The notes below the pieces were generated by a model. It did no database searches, had not been told where the DNA came from, and saw only the letters and a program-made list of their open reading frames with translations. This document shows, in pieces, positions 28,393-36,538 of a stretch of 64,000 bases of DNA (position 1 is the stretch's first letter; every line of letters begins with the position of its first letter). Source of the DNA: Pantoea nemavictus (GTDB taxonomy: Bacteria > Pseudomonadota > Gammaproteobacteria > Enterobacterales > Enterobacteriaceae). The DNA is taken from assembly GCF_037479095.1 (NCBI RefSeq), contig NZ_JBBGZW010000001.1:620001-684000 (forward strand), given 5' to 3'. Both the position numbers and the translations under genes were made by a program.

Positions 28393-28515
28393 GACAACAC
28401 AAGACGACAGAAGTGTTCCAGGGACGCAGAAACGAGGATTTCTGCTGCGAATGACTTTACTTCCTGCGCAACACCTTGCCCAATAAGGCTTTTCGCTAAG
28501 CTTTCCCGGCTAGCA

Positions 28516-30168
28516 TCAATGCCCGGTATCGGTGCGATGTACCGCATCCAGCGTGGCCATCTCGCGCTCTTTGCCGGTTAACTCAATGAGCTGTCCTTCA
28601 CGCATCTCAAGCAGGCGATCGGCATGAATAAAGTAGTGATCGTCGTGGCTAATGGCGAAAACGGTTTTACCCGATTGCTGTAACCATGGCAGCAACTCGC
28701 GATAGAAGATACGGCGGAAATGGGGATCCTGATCCGCCGCCCACTCGTCGAGCAGCAAAATGTCACGCTCTTCGGCTGCGGCTAACAGCAGCGCCAGGCG
28801 TTTGCTCTGCCCTTTCGACAGTTGCAAATTGAGCACTTTGTTGCCTTCGAGCTTGAGCTTATCCTGCATCTTCAGGCGCTCCAGCCACTGCTGCACCAGC
28901 GCTGGATTGGCCGGCTGGCCTTGCTGGCCGATTAAACGGTCAAACAGGTGCACATCGGTAAACACCGCCGAGAAGTGTTGGCGATACGCATCGAGATTGT
29001 GCCAGTCAACCACCTTGCCATCCAGCAGCAAGCTGCCCGATTGCGGCTGATAAAGCCCGGTGAGCAGCATCGCCAGGGTTGATTTACCGCTGCCGTTGCC
29101 GCCAATCAGAAACACCAGTTCTCCACGACGCAGCGTCAGATTGATCGGTCCAACCTGGAAACCCCGTTCGCCATAGTGGAAACTCACATCGCGCAGCTCC
29201 AGCGTTTGCCAGTTACTGACGCTCGGTAATGGTTTAAATGCTTCGTTGTACGGCGCCAGTTCAAAGGTATTGAGTTTGCGGAAGGCGACCTGCGCGCTAA
29301 GCAGCGTGGGCAAGGCACCGACCGCCGCCAGCAGCGGCGTGCGCAGGAATAGCAGCGTCAGCGAATAGGTTGCTGCCACCGCAGTATTGGCCCAGCCAAG
29401 CCCGTTTGCCATAAAGAACACAATGCCAATCGCACCCAGCATCATAATATTTGACCAGTTCACCGCGCTGAGGTGGAAAGTATCGGCGCGCACGATGTGG
29501 TGGCGATAACTTTTGGCATTCTCCTGATACACGCTGTCGTAAATCAGCTGCGCGCGTTCGCGGTTCAGCTGCAGCTCTTTGCGCCCTTCAATAATGGTCT
29601 GGAAGTCGCGATACAGTTGATCTTCTGTCTCGCGCAATTTTGCCATGTGCTGATAAACGCGCGATACCAGCAGCCAGCCACCGACCAGCGTTACCACCAG
29701 CCACAAGCTGGTAATCAGCAGCATTTTCGGCGAGAGCCAGGCGAGATAAAGTGCCGAACCCAGCGTGATGATGATGCCCTGAATCAGCTCGGGTAAACGT
29801 ACGAAGGCAATGGTGATGGCGCGCACATCGCTGGTAAGACCGGCCAGCAACTGCGCATTGCCAATCTGTTCAAGACGTTCCACCCGCGTATCAAGAATAC
29901 GTTTGATGAATTCACCGCGCAGACGCCAGACAAAGTGGTGGCCGAGCAGGGTCAGCGCCAGCTGTGAACCGAGCGTCACCGCCATCAGCAGAAACAGCTG
30001 CCCGAGAAAGCTCGGTAAAACAGAGATCGAGGTGTTCACCGCCACGATCAGCTCATTATTGATATAGGCAATCAGGCCTATACCGAGCACGGCGCTCAGC
30101 AGCGTGAGCAGGATGACGCCAATAAAAGGCCAGCGGTACTGGCGATAAACTACATGCAGCAATGCCAT
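28516..30168 (-). CDS. yojI: YojI, peptide-exporting ABC transporter
   Basis: This fused exporter has an N-terminal six-segment membrane domain (residues ~15-290) and a C-terminal ATPase (~335-550). The ATPase has Walker [10 protein letters not shown], the unusual signature [11 protein letters not shown] in place of LSGGQ, Walker [13 protein letters not shown] and an H-loop AISHDDHY. This type is related to cyclic-peptide siderophore exporters (PvdE-like). In E. coli YojI exports microcin J25 with TolC. The start ([13 protein letters not shown]) is set by homology, eight codons inside the frame. Confidence 0.92.
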   Translation of the reverse strand: MALLHVVYRQYRWPFIGVILLTLLSAVLGIGLIAYINNELIVAVNTSISVLPSFLGQLFLLMAVTLGSQLALTLLGHHFVWRLRGEFIKRILDTRVERLEQIGNAQLLAGLTSDVRAITIAFVRLPELIQGIIITLGSALYLAWLSPKMLLITSLWLVVTLVGGWLLVSRVYQHMAKLRETEDQLYRDFQTIIEGRKELQLNRERAQLIYDSVYQENAKSYRHHIVRADTFHLSAVNWSNIMMLGAIGIVFFMANGLGWANTAVAATYSLTLLFLRTPLLAAVGALPTLLSAQVAFRKLNTFELAPYNEAFKPLPSVSNWQTLELRDVSFHYGERGFQVGPINLTLRRGELVFLIGGNGSGKSTLAMLLTGLYQPQSGSLLLDGKVVDWHNLDAYRQHFSAVFTDVHLFDRLIGQQGQPANPALVQQWLERLKMQDKLKLEGNKVLNLQLSKGQSKRLALLLAAAEERDILLLDEWAADQDPHFRRIFYRELLPWLQQSGKTVFAISHDDHYFIHADRLLEMREGQLIELTGKEREMATLDAVHRTDTGH

Positions 30169-30252
30169 CAAAGGGTTCCAGCGGTCAATCAAGCAGCCTG
30201 CAGTTTAATGTCGCCCTCGCTGATAGCAAGAATAATTCTCATCCCGCCGCGG

Positions 30253-30894
30253 CTAAAACGCCCGGCGGAAAGTGAGGTTGTAGCGGAAAGCGCCCGCCTG
30301 CGGATGAATGCCCGCTTTAAGCGGCAAAATGCCGTGATAGCGCAGGCGTGAAGGCCCGCCCCACACCACAATGTCGCCATGTTCCAATAGCACACGCTGG
30401 GTAGCATCGCCGCGTTCGAAGCCACCGAACTGGAACACCGCCGGCAGCCCTAGCGACACGGAAACTATTGGCTGGCGTAGATCCTTCTCATCCTTATCCT
30501 GATGCAGCGTCAGTTTCGCACCGGGTTCATAGCGATTAATCAGACACGCATCGGGATTGTAACCGCTAAAACCGGCTTCGCCTGCCGTCTGCTGCGCCAG
30601 CTCGCGGAACAGCGCGGGCATCGGTGGCCAATGGTGCCCGCTGTTGCCGTCCTGTTCGGTGTATTGATAGCCGCGTGAATCGGTTGACCAACCAAAATCG
30701 CCGCAGTTAGTCATCGCCACCGACATACGATGGCCGCCGGGCGTGATGCGATGCTCGAAGGGATTCTGTGCGGAAATGTCGTGAATTGCGGCCAATAACG
30801 CATCGGCCCGATCGCGAGCGCGACGGCGCAGGATGACGGCGCCCTCTGCCAGCGGCTCTTGCCACGGGGCTTCTTCACTGAATAAGTCCAACAT
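30253..30894 (-). CDS. alkB: AlkB, alpha-ketoglutarate-dependent DNA dealkylase
   Basis: AlkB removes 1-methyladenine and 3-methylcytosine lesions by iron- and 2-oxoglutarate-dependent oxidation. The 213-residue protein shows the HxD...H iron triad (LTLHQDKDE, then VLLEHGDIVVWGGPSRLRYHG) and the 2-oxoglutarate-binding arginines near the C-terminus (FRYNLTFRRAF). A very strong AAGGAGG overlaps the apbE stop, which points to coupling with apbE. In E. coli ada lies beside alkB; here it is absent. Confidence 0.94.
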   Translation of the reverse strand: MLDLFSEEAPWQEPLAEGAVILRRRARDRADALLAAIHDISAQNPFEHRITPGGHRMSVAMTNCGDFGWSTDSRGYQYTEQDGNSGHHWPPMPALFRELAQQTAGEAGFSGYNPDACLINRYEPGAKLTLHQDKDEKDLRQPIVSVSLGLPAVFQFGGFERGDATQRVLLEHGDIVVWGGPSRLRYHGILPLKAGIHPQAGAFRYNLTFRRAF

Positions 30895-30905
30895 CTGCGC
30901 CTCCT

Positions 30906-31943
30906 TTACTGTGATTTCTGATCGATCAGGAAAGATTTGAACTGCGGCGACATCCAGTGGCTAAAACCATCGCCCTGCTTAGTGATCAAATAGACGGCCA
31001 AATGCTCTTTCAGCGCTAGCGCCTGCGCACGTTCGCTGCCCAGCACCATCAAGCCGGTATCCCAGCCATCCGCTTCCAGCGCGGTGGTGGCAATCACCGT
31101 CGCCGAAACCAGTTTATGCTCAATCGGCCGGCCGGTGCTGGGATCGATGACGTGCGAAATGCGTTTGCCATCCAGTTCATAATAGTTGCGATAGCTGCCC
31201 GAGGTGCTGATGCCATGCCCTTGCAGATCGACACGGGCTTCTACCGCGTTTTCGCGATCGGTCGGTTTCTGAATCGCTACGCGCCACGGCAGCTGGTTAG
31301 CATTCACGCCACGGCTTAACACCGCGCCGCCCACCGAGACCAGATAGTTGGTGATGCCTTGCTGCTCCATCAGACGCGCCAGGTGATCGGTGGCATAACC
31401 TTCGCCCATGGTAGAGAGATCAACATACAAGCCTGGCAGATCTTTCTGCAGCCACTGACCGGCAACGCCCTGAATTACACGCAAGTGCTGTAAACCGCTC
31501 AGCGCTTTGGCCGCGGCAATTTCGGCATCGGTTGGCGTATGCAACGGCTGTTGGGTTGGGCCGAATCCCCATAAATTGACCAGCGGCCCGACGGTGATAT
31601 CCATCGCACCCGCCGTTTTTTTGCCAATACGCAGCGCCAGAGTGACGATATCCGCCATATCCGCGCTCACCGGCTGCGCTGCCGTGCCTTGATACTGATT
31701 AAATTGCGATAGCACCGAATCAGGCTTCCACGTCGATAATTCACCGTCATCATGGTCTAGCTGCTGCTGAATCATTTGCTGCAACGTCGCTTTACGTTGC
31801 GGCTCAACGCCGGCGACGCTAACGCGCCAAACGGTGCCCATGGTTTTGCCTTCCAGTACCATCGCCTGCTGACTATCATTTTTTTCACAACCGCTCAGGG
31901 CGCATGCCATTAAGCCAATTAGCAGAATATTCTTAAGGCACAT
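30906..31943 (-). CDS. apbE: ApbE, FAD:protein FMN transferase (lipoprotein)
   Basis: ApbE attaches FMN covalently to threonines of periplasm-facing flavoproteins such as RnfG and NqrB/C. The 345-residue protein has a lipobox ending ALSGC (Cys19) and the conserved EGKTMGTVWRV, STMGEGYATDHLARLMEQ and VIDPSTGRPIEHKLVSATV motifs. It leads the operon apbE-alkB-yojI. The ribosome binding site is AGAGGAAAG. In E. coli apbE lies next to ompC; here about 1.7 kb of extra genes separates them. Confidence 0.93.
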   Translation of the reverse strand: MCLKNILLIGLMACALSGCEKNDSQQAMVLEGKTMGTVWRVSVAGVEPQRKATLQQMIQQQLDHDDGELSTWKPDSVLSQFNQYQGTAAQPVSADMADIVTLALRIGKKTAGAMDITVGPLVNLWGFGPTQQPLHTPTDAEIAAAKALSGLQHLRVIQGVAGQWLQKDLPGLYVDLSTMGEGYATDHLARLMEQQGITNYLVSVGGAVLSRGVNANQLPWRVAIQKPTDRENAVEARVDLQGHGISTSGSYRNYYELDGKRISHVIDPSTGRPIEHKLVSATVIATTALEADGWDTGLMVLGSERAQALALKEHLAVYLITKQGDGFSHWMSPQFKSFLIDQKSQ

Positions 31944-32083
31944 ACTTTCCTCTTATGAAACGCATCACTTCAGCCCATTGCTAAGCATAAAATCTTGTAA
32001 ATCAGTCTAAAGACCCTTGATGTTTGTTAAGCGCTGGCCCAGGATAATCGGTCCCTGCAACGGTATGTCTTCAGGAGAATGAG

Positions 32084-32197
32084 ATGATTTATATGATAAT
32101 TGCAGTGACCACCGGGTTATTTATTTTTGGCAGCTTCAAATGCTGGCAGCACTATCGCCATCGTCTGATTCAGCATTATCCCTCACGCAGACGTTAA
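32084..32197 (+). CDS. Small single-span membrane protein, 37 residues
   Basis: The ORF (MIYMIIAVTTGLFIFGSFKC, then WQHYRHRLIQHYPSRRR) follows an AGGAG with a six-base spacer, a very good ribosome binding site. Residues 1-17 form one hydrophobic span, and the tail is strongly basic (RHR, SRRR), so an N-out/C-in orientation is expected. I do not recognise a family. It is shorter than gene finders usually call. The strong start site and the membrane span support it. Confidence 0.55.
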   Translation: MIYMIIAVTTGLFIFGSFKCWQHYRHRLIQHYPSRRR

Positions 32198-32344
32198 ATT
32201 TTTGCACCAGAAAGTCATCATCCTGCACCGCATCAGCGCTGGCGCAGTGTAGCAAAGTCGCGGCAAGGCGCGTGGCGCTGAGAGCGGTGGAATGGCATGA
32301 ATTCTGCATTGTTGATGGGGAGTTGAACATCAGCGAGGTGCAGA

Positions 32345-32503
32345 ATGGAAAATATCAAAACGCAGAACAGTAAATGGCAGCACTGGCTTAGCTTCTCCGC
32401 TTTTACGCTGGCGGGTGTGGCGATGGAAGGCAGCGTAACGTCCATCATCCAACCACCGCAGCAACCGGCGCCAAAAGCCAAAAAATGGCGCGGTGTGCAG
32501 TAA
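32345..32503 (+). CDS. Small protein, 52 residues, unknown
   Basis: This ORF encodes MENIKTQNSKWQHWLSFSAF, then TLAGVAMEGSVTSII and a proline/lysine tail (QPPQQPAPKAKKWRGVQ). AGGTG precedes the ATG by five bases. It has a weakly hydrophobic central segment (LSFSAFTLAGVAM) that may be a membrane span or amphipathic helix. No family is recognised. The stop lies four bases from the 3' end of the convergent NTF2-like gene, a tight packing typical of real genes. Confidence 0.45.
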   Translation: MENIKTQNSKWQHWLSFSAFTLAGVAMEGSVTSIIQPPQQPAPKAKKWRGVQ

Positions 32504-32507
32504 ACCG

Positions 32508-32963
32508 CTACAGCCCCAACTCACTCAAGCCCGGATGATCGTCCGGGCGCGTGCCCGCCGGCCAATGAAACAGACGCGCTTGCGCGCTGATTGGCAGATC
32601 GTTAATGCAGGCGAAACGCTGGATCATTAAACCATCGGCGCCGAAGTGCCAGTTTTCATTACCATAGCTGCGGAACCAGTTACCGCTGTCGTCATGCCAT
32701 TCATAGGCAAAACGCACCGCTAGCTTATCTTCATGCCACGCCCACAACTCTTTAATCAGCCGATAATCCAACTCTTTAACCCACTTGCGCTGCAGGAAAG
32801 TCACCACTTCCGCGCGTCCATTCACGAATTCGCTGCGATTGCGCCAGCGCGTATCTTCGCTATAAACCAATGAAACACGCTGCGCGTCGCAACTGTTCCA
32901 GGCATCTTCCGCCATGCGGACTTTCTGTAACGCCGTTTGTTGATTGAACGGTGGCACCAGCAT
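32508..32963 (-). CDS. NTF2-like protein (DUF1348/nuclear transport factor 2 family)
   Basis: The 151-residue protein has the SnoaL/NTF2-like cone fold seen in DUF1348 proteins ([52 protein letters not shown] in order). It is cytosolic with no signal peptide. Family members are mostly uncharacterised and often paired with TetR regulators in enterobacteria. The ribosome binding site is AGGAG, seven bases before the ATG. It is divergent from the tetR gene across two palindromic operators, so it is the likely target of that repressor. Confidence 0.75.
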   Translation of the reverse strand: MLVPPFNQQTALQKVRMAEDAWNSCDAQRVSLVYSEDTRWRNRSEFVNGRAEVVTFLQRKWVKELDYRLIKELWAWHEDKLAVRFAYEWHDDSGNWFRSYGNENWHFGADGLMIQRFACINDLPISAQARLFHWPAGTRPDDHPGLSELGL

Positions 32964-32981
32964 CTTTTATCTCCTGATTAT

Positions 32982-32999
32982 GTAGACAGATCTGTCTAC
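32982..32999. promoter_or_regulatory. Palindromic operator 1 for the TetR regulator
   Basis: GTAGACAGATCTGTCTAC is a perfect 18-base palindrome, 18 bases before the NTF2-like gene. A near copy lies 37 bases further at 33019-33036. The shared core is GTAGACA-NN-TCTGTCTAC. Confidence 0.8.
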
Positions 33000-33018
33000 T
33001 TGATTCATCCTGCCGTAT

Positions 33019-33036
33019 GTAGACAATTCTGTCTAC
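33019..33036. promoter_or_regulatory. Palindromic operator 2 for the TetR regulator
   Basis: GTAGACAATTCTGTCTAC differs from operator 1 by two central bases and ends 21 bases before the tetR ATG. This position is right for autoregulation. Confidence 0.8.
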
Positions 33037-33057
33037 ATTTCTTTAAAGGATTTTTTG

Positions 33058-33621
33058 ATGCTTGAGCCCCTGGTTTTTGATGCGACGGCTTCCGCACGCG
33101 AGCGTATTTTGCTGTGCGCCCAGCAGCTGTTTTACCAACAAGGCATTCGCGCCACCGGCGTGGATAAAGTGATTGCTGAGGCCGGCGTCACCAAGGTGAC
33201 GTTCTATCGCCACTTTCCGGCGAAGAATGCATTGGTGGTCGCGTTTTTGCAGCAGCGCCATCAGCGCTGGATGGCGGCTTTTCGTGTCGCGCTGGATCAG
33301 CAGGTGGCGCTGATCAATGCCCTGCCCGCCGCCTTACTGAGTTGGTTCAACGATGCCGATTATCGTGGCTGCGCATTTATTAACACCGCTGCCGAATTAG
33401 GCACCACGTTGCCGGAAGCCAGTGAACTGATTCGCCAGCATAAGCACGAGATGGCGCAAGCAATAAGCGAAAAGCTGACGCCAGAACAGCAAATAAAAAC
33501 AGCGCAGATTGTGTTGTTGGTAGAAGGGGCGATTGTGCAGGTGCAGATTGGGGAGGATGCGAAACAGGTGGTCGAGGTGCTACAGGCCGCGCTGGATGCG
33601 CTGATAAAAACGGGAGCGTGA
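33058..33621 (+). CDS. TetR-family transcriptional regulator
   Basis: The 187-residue regulator has an N-terminal helix-turn-helix with ERILLCAQQLFYQQGIRATG and VDKVIAEAGVTKVTFYRHFPAKNALVVAFL, then a TetR ligand domain (WFNDADYRGCAFINTAAELG, a motif shared with the YcdC/AcrR-like C-terminal group). It is probably a repressor of itself and of the divergent NTF2-like gene. The ligand is unknown. The ATG is one codon after an in-frame TTG. Confidence 0.88.
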   Translation: MLEPLVFDATASARERILLCAQQLFYQQGIRATGVDKVIAEAGVTKVTFYRHFPAKNALVVAFLQQRHQRWMAAFRVALDQQVALINALPAALLSWFNDADYRGCAFINTAAELGTTLPEASELIRQHKHEMAQAISEKLTPEQQIKTAQIVLLVEGAIVQVQIGEDAKQVVEVLQAALDALIKTGA

Positions 33622-33645
33622 CCGCTAAGCCACGCTCCATCACGA

Positions 33646-34770
33646 TTAGAACTGGTAAACCAGACCTAATGCTACGACGTCATCGGTGTTGATTCCGGCT
33701 GCGTCGGTGAAGTTACTGTCGTCCAGCAGGTTGATCTGATAATCAACATAGGTCGACATGTTTTTATTGAAGTAGTAAGTCGCACCTACATCAATGTATT
33801 TCTTCAGGTTCTGGCTGCCGTATCCTTCGATATCAGAGCCGCGAGAAGAAACGAAGGCCAGAGAAGGACGCAGGCCGAAATCGAACTGATACTGTGCGAC
33901 CAATTCCCAGTTATCCGCTTTGTTGGCGTAACCGTAAATCGAGCCATCATCGCTGGCACCAAAGCGCGTTGCGTTATAAGAACGGCTGTACATCGCGGCC
34001 AGGTAGATGTTGTTCGCGTCATACTTCAGCGCGCCACTGTAAGCTTCGGCTTTATCACCACGACCAAGGATGCCTGCGGTACGTGGGTTGTTGCCATTCT
34101 GGTTATTGGTACGATCCGACTGGAACATTGCCGCACCAATACCGAAGCCTGAACCCAGGTCATAGGTGGTGCTCAGACCGTAGCCGTCGCCATTTTCACC
34201 CAGTACATCACGACCAGAGCCCGTCGCTTCGGTTGGGTTGTCGTTTTTGCCTTGATACTGAACTGCGAAGTTCAAGCCATCGACTAAACCGAAGAAGTTG
34301 GTATTACGATAGGTTGCGAGGCCGTTACTGCGCTGGAACAGGAAGTTGTCCGCGCCGTAGGTATCGCCACCGAACTCTGGCAACACGTCAGTCCATGCGC
34401 CGAGATCGTACATTACGCCGTAGTTACGACCGTAATCGAATGAACCTGCATCACCAAATTTCAGACCGGCAAAGCCAACGCGCGTATAGCTGTTAGCGGT
34501 GCCTTCGCTTTCAGCGGTGTTGAGTGCCGCCTGATATTCCCACTGGCCGTAACCGGTCAGCTGATCGGTCACCTGAGTTTCACCTTTGAAGCCAAAACGC
34601 AGGTAAGACTGGTCACCGTCCGAGCCAGAGTCGTCAGAGAAATAGTGCAGACCATCAACTTTACCGTAGAGGTCTAATTTGTTGCCATCTTTGTTGTAAA
34701 TTTCAGCTGCGCTTGCTGATCCTGCAACCAGCAATGCAGGAATCATCAGGGAGAGAACGCGACGTTTCAT
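33646..34770 (-). CDS. ompC: OmpC-type general porin
   Basis: The 374-residue trimeric outer-membrane porin has a signal peptide ending GSASA (cut before [20 protein letters not shown]), 16 predicted beta strands, the constriction-loop L3 motif PEFGGDT, and a C-terminal Phe (VALGLVYQF) needed for BAM recognition. OmpC is favoured over OmpF because of the position next to apbE/rcsD, the OmpR-box upstream region and the divergent micF. The L4-L5 loops ([31 protein letters not shown]) look species-specific. Confidence 0.93.
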   Translation of the reverse strand: MKRRVLSLMIPALLVAGSASAAEIYNKDGNKLDLYGKVDGLHYFSDDSGSDGDQSYLRFGFKGETQVTDQLTGYGQWEYQAALNTAESEGTANSYTRVGFAGLKFGDAGSFDYGRNYGVMYDLGAWTDVLPEFGGDTYGADNFLFQRSNGLATYRNTNFFGLVDGLNFAVQYQGKNDNPTEATGSGRDVLGENGDGYGLSTTYDLGSGFGIGAAMFQSDRTNNQNGNNPRTAGILGRGDKAEAYSGALKYDANNIYLAAMYSRSYNATRFGASDDGSIYGYANKADNWELVAQYQFDFGLRPSLAFVSSRGSDIEGYGSQNLKKYIDVGATYYFNKNMSTYVDYQINLLDDSNFTDAAGINTDDVVALGLVYQF

Positions 34771-34861
34771 TTTATTACCCTCTTTTAATGTGCCTTTATT
34801 TATGCCACTGCAAACTGAACGATTAAAAATTCAGCCGGCAAGCCATTGTTATTTTATGTTG

Positions 34862-34940
34862 GGCAATAATCTATCACGAAAATGATACTAAATTTCCAAA
34901 ACTGTTTCATTGTATTAAAAAGTTATTTCAGGATGTAATT
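34862..34940 (-). promoter_or_regulatory. ompC promoter with OmpR boxes
   Basis: Read on the reverse strand the region has TTACATCCTGAAATAAC, then AATACAATGAAACAG, and TTTAGTATCATTTTCGTG, which align with the C1-C2-C3 OmpR boxes of E. coli ompC. They are followed by a -10-like GATTATTG. OmpR~P activation at high osmolarity is expected by analogy. Confidence 0.7.
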
Positions 34941-35079
34941 TTTGGGGAACTAATAACCAGCACAGATAGGTAAAAAATATAGCACTTAATGACAACATGG
35001 ATTTAAAACACTACAAAACAGCAAATTACATGAATTACATTTTCGCACTGAATGACAAAACTCATCGTCATCCAGAGCA

Positions 35080-35085
35080 TACAAT
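35080..35085 (+). promoter_or_regulatory. micF -10 element
   Basis: TACAAT lies six bases before the predicted RNA start at 35092. No good -35 hexamer is spaced correctly, as expected for an activator-dependent promoter (OmpR, SoxS/MarA/Rob in E. coli). Confidence 0.5.
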
Positions 35086-35091
35086 TATCTC

Positions 35092-35185
35092 GCTATCATC
35101 ATTTATTTCATTATTACCTTCATTCACCCCGAATGATTTGATTTACCCTAATTTCCCGCCGGACAAGATTGTCCGGCATTTTTTT
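35092..35185 (+). ncRNA. micF: MicF antisense small RNA
   Basis: The 94-base gene starts GCTATCATCATT, the conserved 5' end of E. coli MicF that pairs with ompF mRNA. It shares the block TTATTACCNTCATTCA and the TTTACCCNNATTTC stretch, and ends in a terminator hairpin (GCCGGACAAGATTGTCCGGC then TTTTTTT). It is divergent from ompC, as in E. coli. MicF blocks translation of ompF (and of lrp, lpxR) with Hfq. The target site in this species was not checked since no ompF lies in the window. Confidence 0.88.
35158..35185 (+). terminator. Terminator of micF
   Basis: GCCGGACA / TGTCCGGC stem with a four-base loop and seven T residues; it forms the 3' end of MicF. The region 35186-35368 after it holds no gene that I recognise. 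Confidence 0.88.
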
Positions 35186-35368
35186 GCCCAAAATTCAGCC
35201 CCAGCGATTATATTGCGTAAAGTTAATTACGAGAGACAAATTAACCCAGACAATTCCGAGGCATTATTTACCGCTTTCCGCACATTTTGTTCAATGTATA
35301 GCCTTAAAATGGCAATGTTAATTTCCGTGTACAACAAAGATTGCTGGAATATTATCCGGTGCGTAATA

Positions 35369-36538
35369 TTAGCGCTCACGCAGTGATTCTTTAGCTTTAT
35401 TCAGTGGCTTAAGCAAATAATCCATGACGGTTTTCTGACCGGTTTTAATCTCCACATTTGCCACCATACCGGGCATGATGGCGAACCTGCGGCCGCTTTT
35501 ATTAGTCAGCTCGGCTTTTTGCGTACGGACATACACGCGATAGTAAAATTCTTCATGCCGCACCTCATCCTGCAGCGTATCCGGCGAAACGGTTTCGACC
35601 TCGCCATGCAGATCGCCATAAATTGAGGCGTCGTAAGCGGTGATCTTCACCACCGCAGGCAAACCTGGGCGAATGTAGCCGATATCTCGCGGGTTGATGC
35701 GCGTTTCAATCAGCAGCTGATCTTCGAGCGGAACAATCTCCATCAGCTTGCCACCCGGCTCCAGCACGCCGCCCACGGTGGTGACCCGCACATCTTTCAC
35801 AATGCCGCGTACCGGTGACAGCAACGTGGTGCGCGTCAGCAGATCCTGTTTACCTGCCGCCACCTGCAGCTGCGCATCCAGCTCACCATTGTTCTTCACC
35901 TGCTCTTCATGGGCGCGCACATAATAGTCGTTGCGCGCTTCGTCGATTTTACCGCGTAGATCGCTAACCTGGCGGCGCAGACGAATAACATCCACCTTGC
36001 CCGCTGCACCGCGCAGCATCAGTGGTTCCGTCACGTTGAGTTCCGCCTGCACCAGCGCCAGCGATTGCTGCAGATTGGCAATGGTCTCAACAAAATTTTG
36101 CCGTCTGGCTTGATAGAGCTGCGTTTCGCGCGCGACCAGCTCGGGATGCTGCAGAATATCGGCGCTGAAGATCAATGGTCGATCGCTGAGCTCGGCCTGT
36201 AAACGCTCAGCCGAGGCGCGCAGCGTGCGCACGCGGGCTATCGCCTCACCAAAATTGGTTTGGAAACGTGTGGGATCGAGCGTTGCCAGCACCTGGCCGC
36301 GCTGCACGATATTGCCTTCATGTACGTCGAGCTGTTTCACAATGCCGCCATCAAGGCTATCAATCATTTGCGCACGGCTGGAGGGCGTGACCTTGCCAAT
36401 GCCCACCGTGACTTCATCCAGCACAGCGAAGTGCGCCCACAGTAGAAACAGCAGCAACGCGACGACGCATAGCCAAATGATTGCCGAGGTGCGACGTTCG
36501 CGCCGCGTCAGATCTTTATCCAGCATGACCACACTCAT
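35369..36538 (-). CDS. HlyD-family type I secretion adaptor (LapC-like)
   Basis: The 389-residue membrane fusion protein has one N-terminal membrane span (AIIWLCVVALLLFLLWAHF), biotinyl-lipoyl halves (IDSLDGGIVKQLDVHEGNIVQRGQVLATLD and TTLLSPVRGIVKDVRVTTVGGVLEPGGKLMEIVP), a long coiled-coil hairpin between them (residues ~95-225), and a C-terminal beta domain with MPGMVANVEI. It should link the ABC exporter to an outer-membrane channel across the periplasm. Its start overlaps the ABC gene by four bases (ATGA). The third gene of the type I locus. Confidence 0.88.
   Translation of the reverse strand: MSVVMLDKDLTRRERRTSAIIWLCVVALLLFLLWAHFAVLDEVTVGIGKVTPSSRAQMIDSLDGGIVKQLDVHEGNIVQRGQVLATLDPTRFQTNFGEAIARVRTLRASAERLQAELSDRPLIFSADILQHPELVARETQLYQARRQNFVETIANLQQSLALVQAELNVTEPLMLRGAAGKVDVIRLRRQVSDLRGKIDEARNDYYVRAHEEQVKNNGELDAQLQVAAGKQDLLTRTTLLSPVRGIVKDVRVTTVGGVLEPGGKLMEIVPLEDQLLIETRINPRDIGYIRPGLPAVVKITAYDASIYGDLHGEVETVSPDTLQDEVRHEEFYYRVYVRTQKAELTNKSGRRFAIMPGMVANVEIKTGQKTVMDYLLKPLNKAKESLRER

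Noticed and set aside
34997..35386. A 129-codon forward frame between ompC and the type I locus
   Set aside because: It runs across micF and its terminator, has no ribosome binding site or familiar domain, and conflicts with the well-supported RNA gene.
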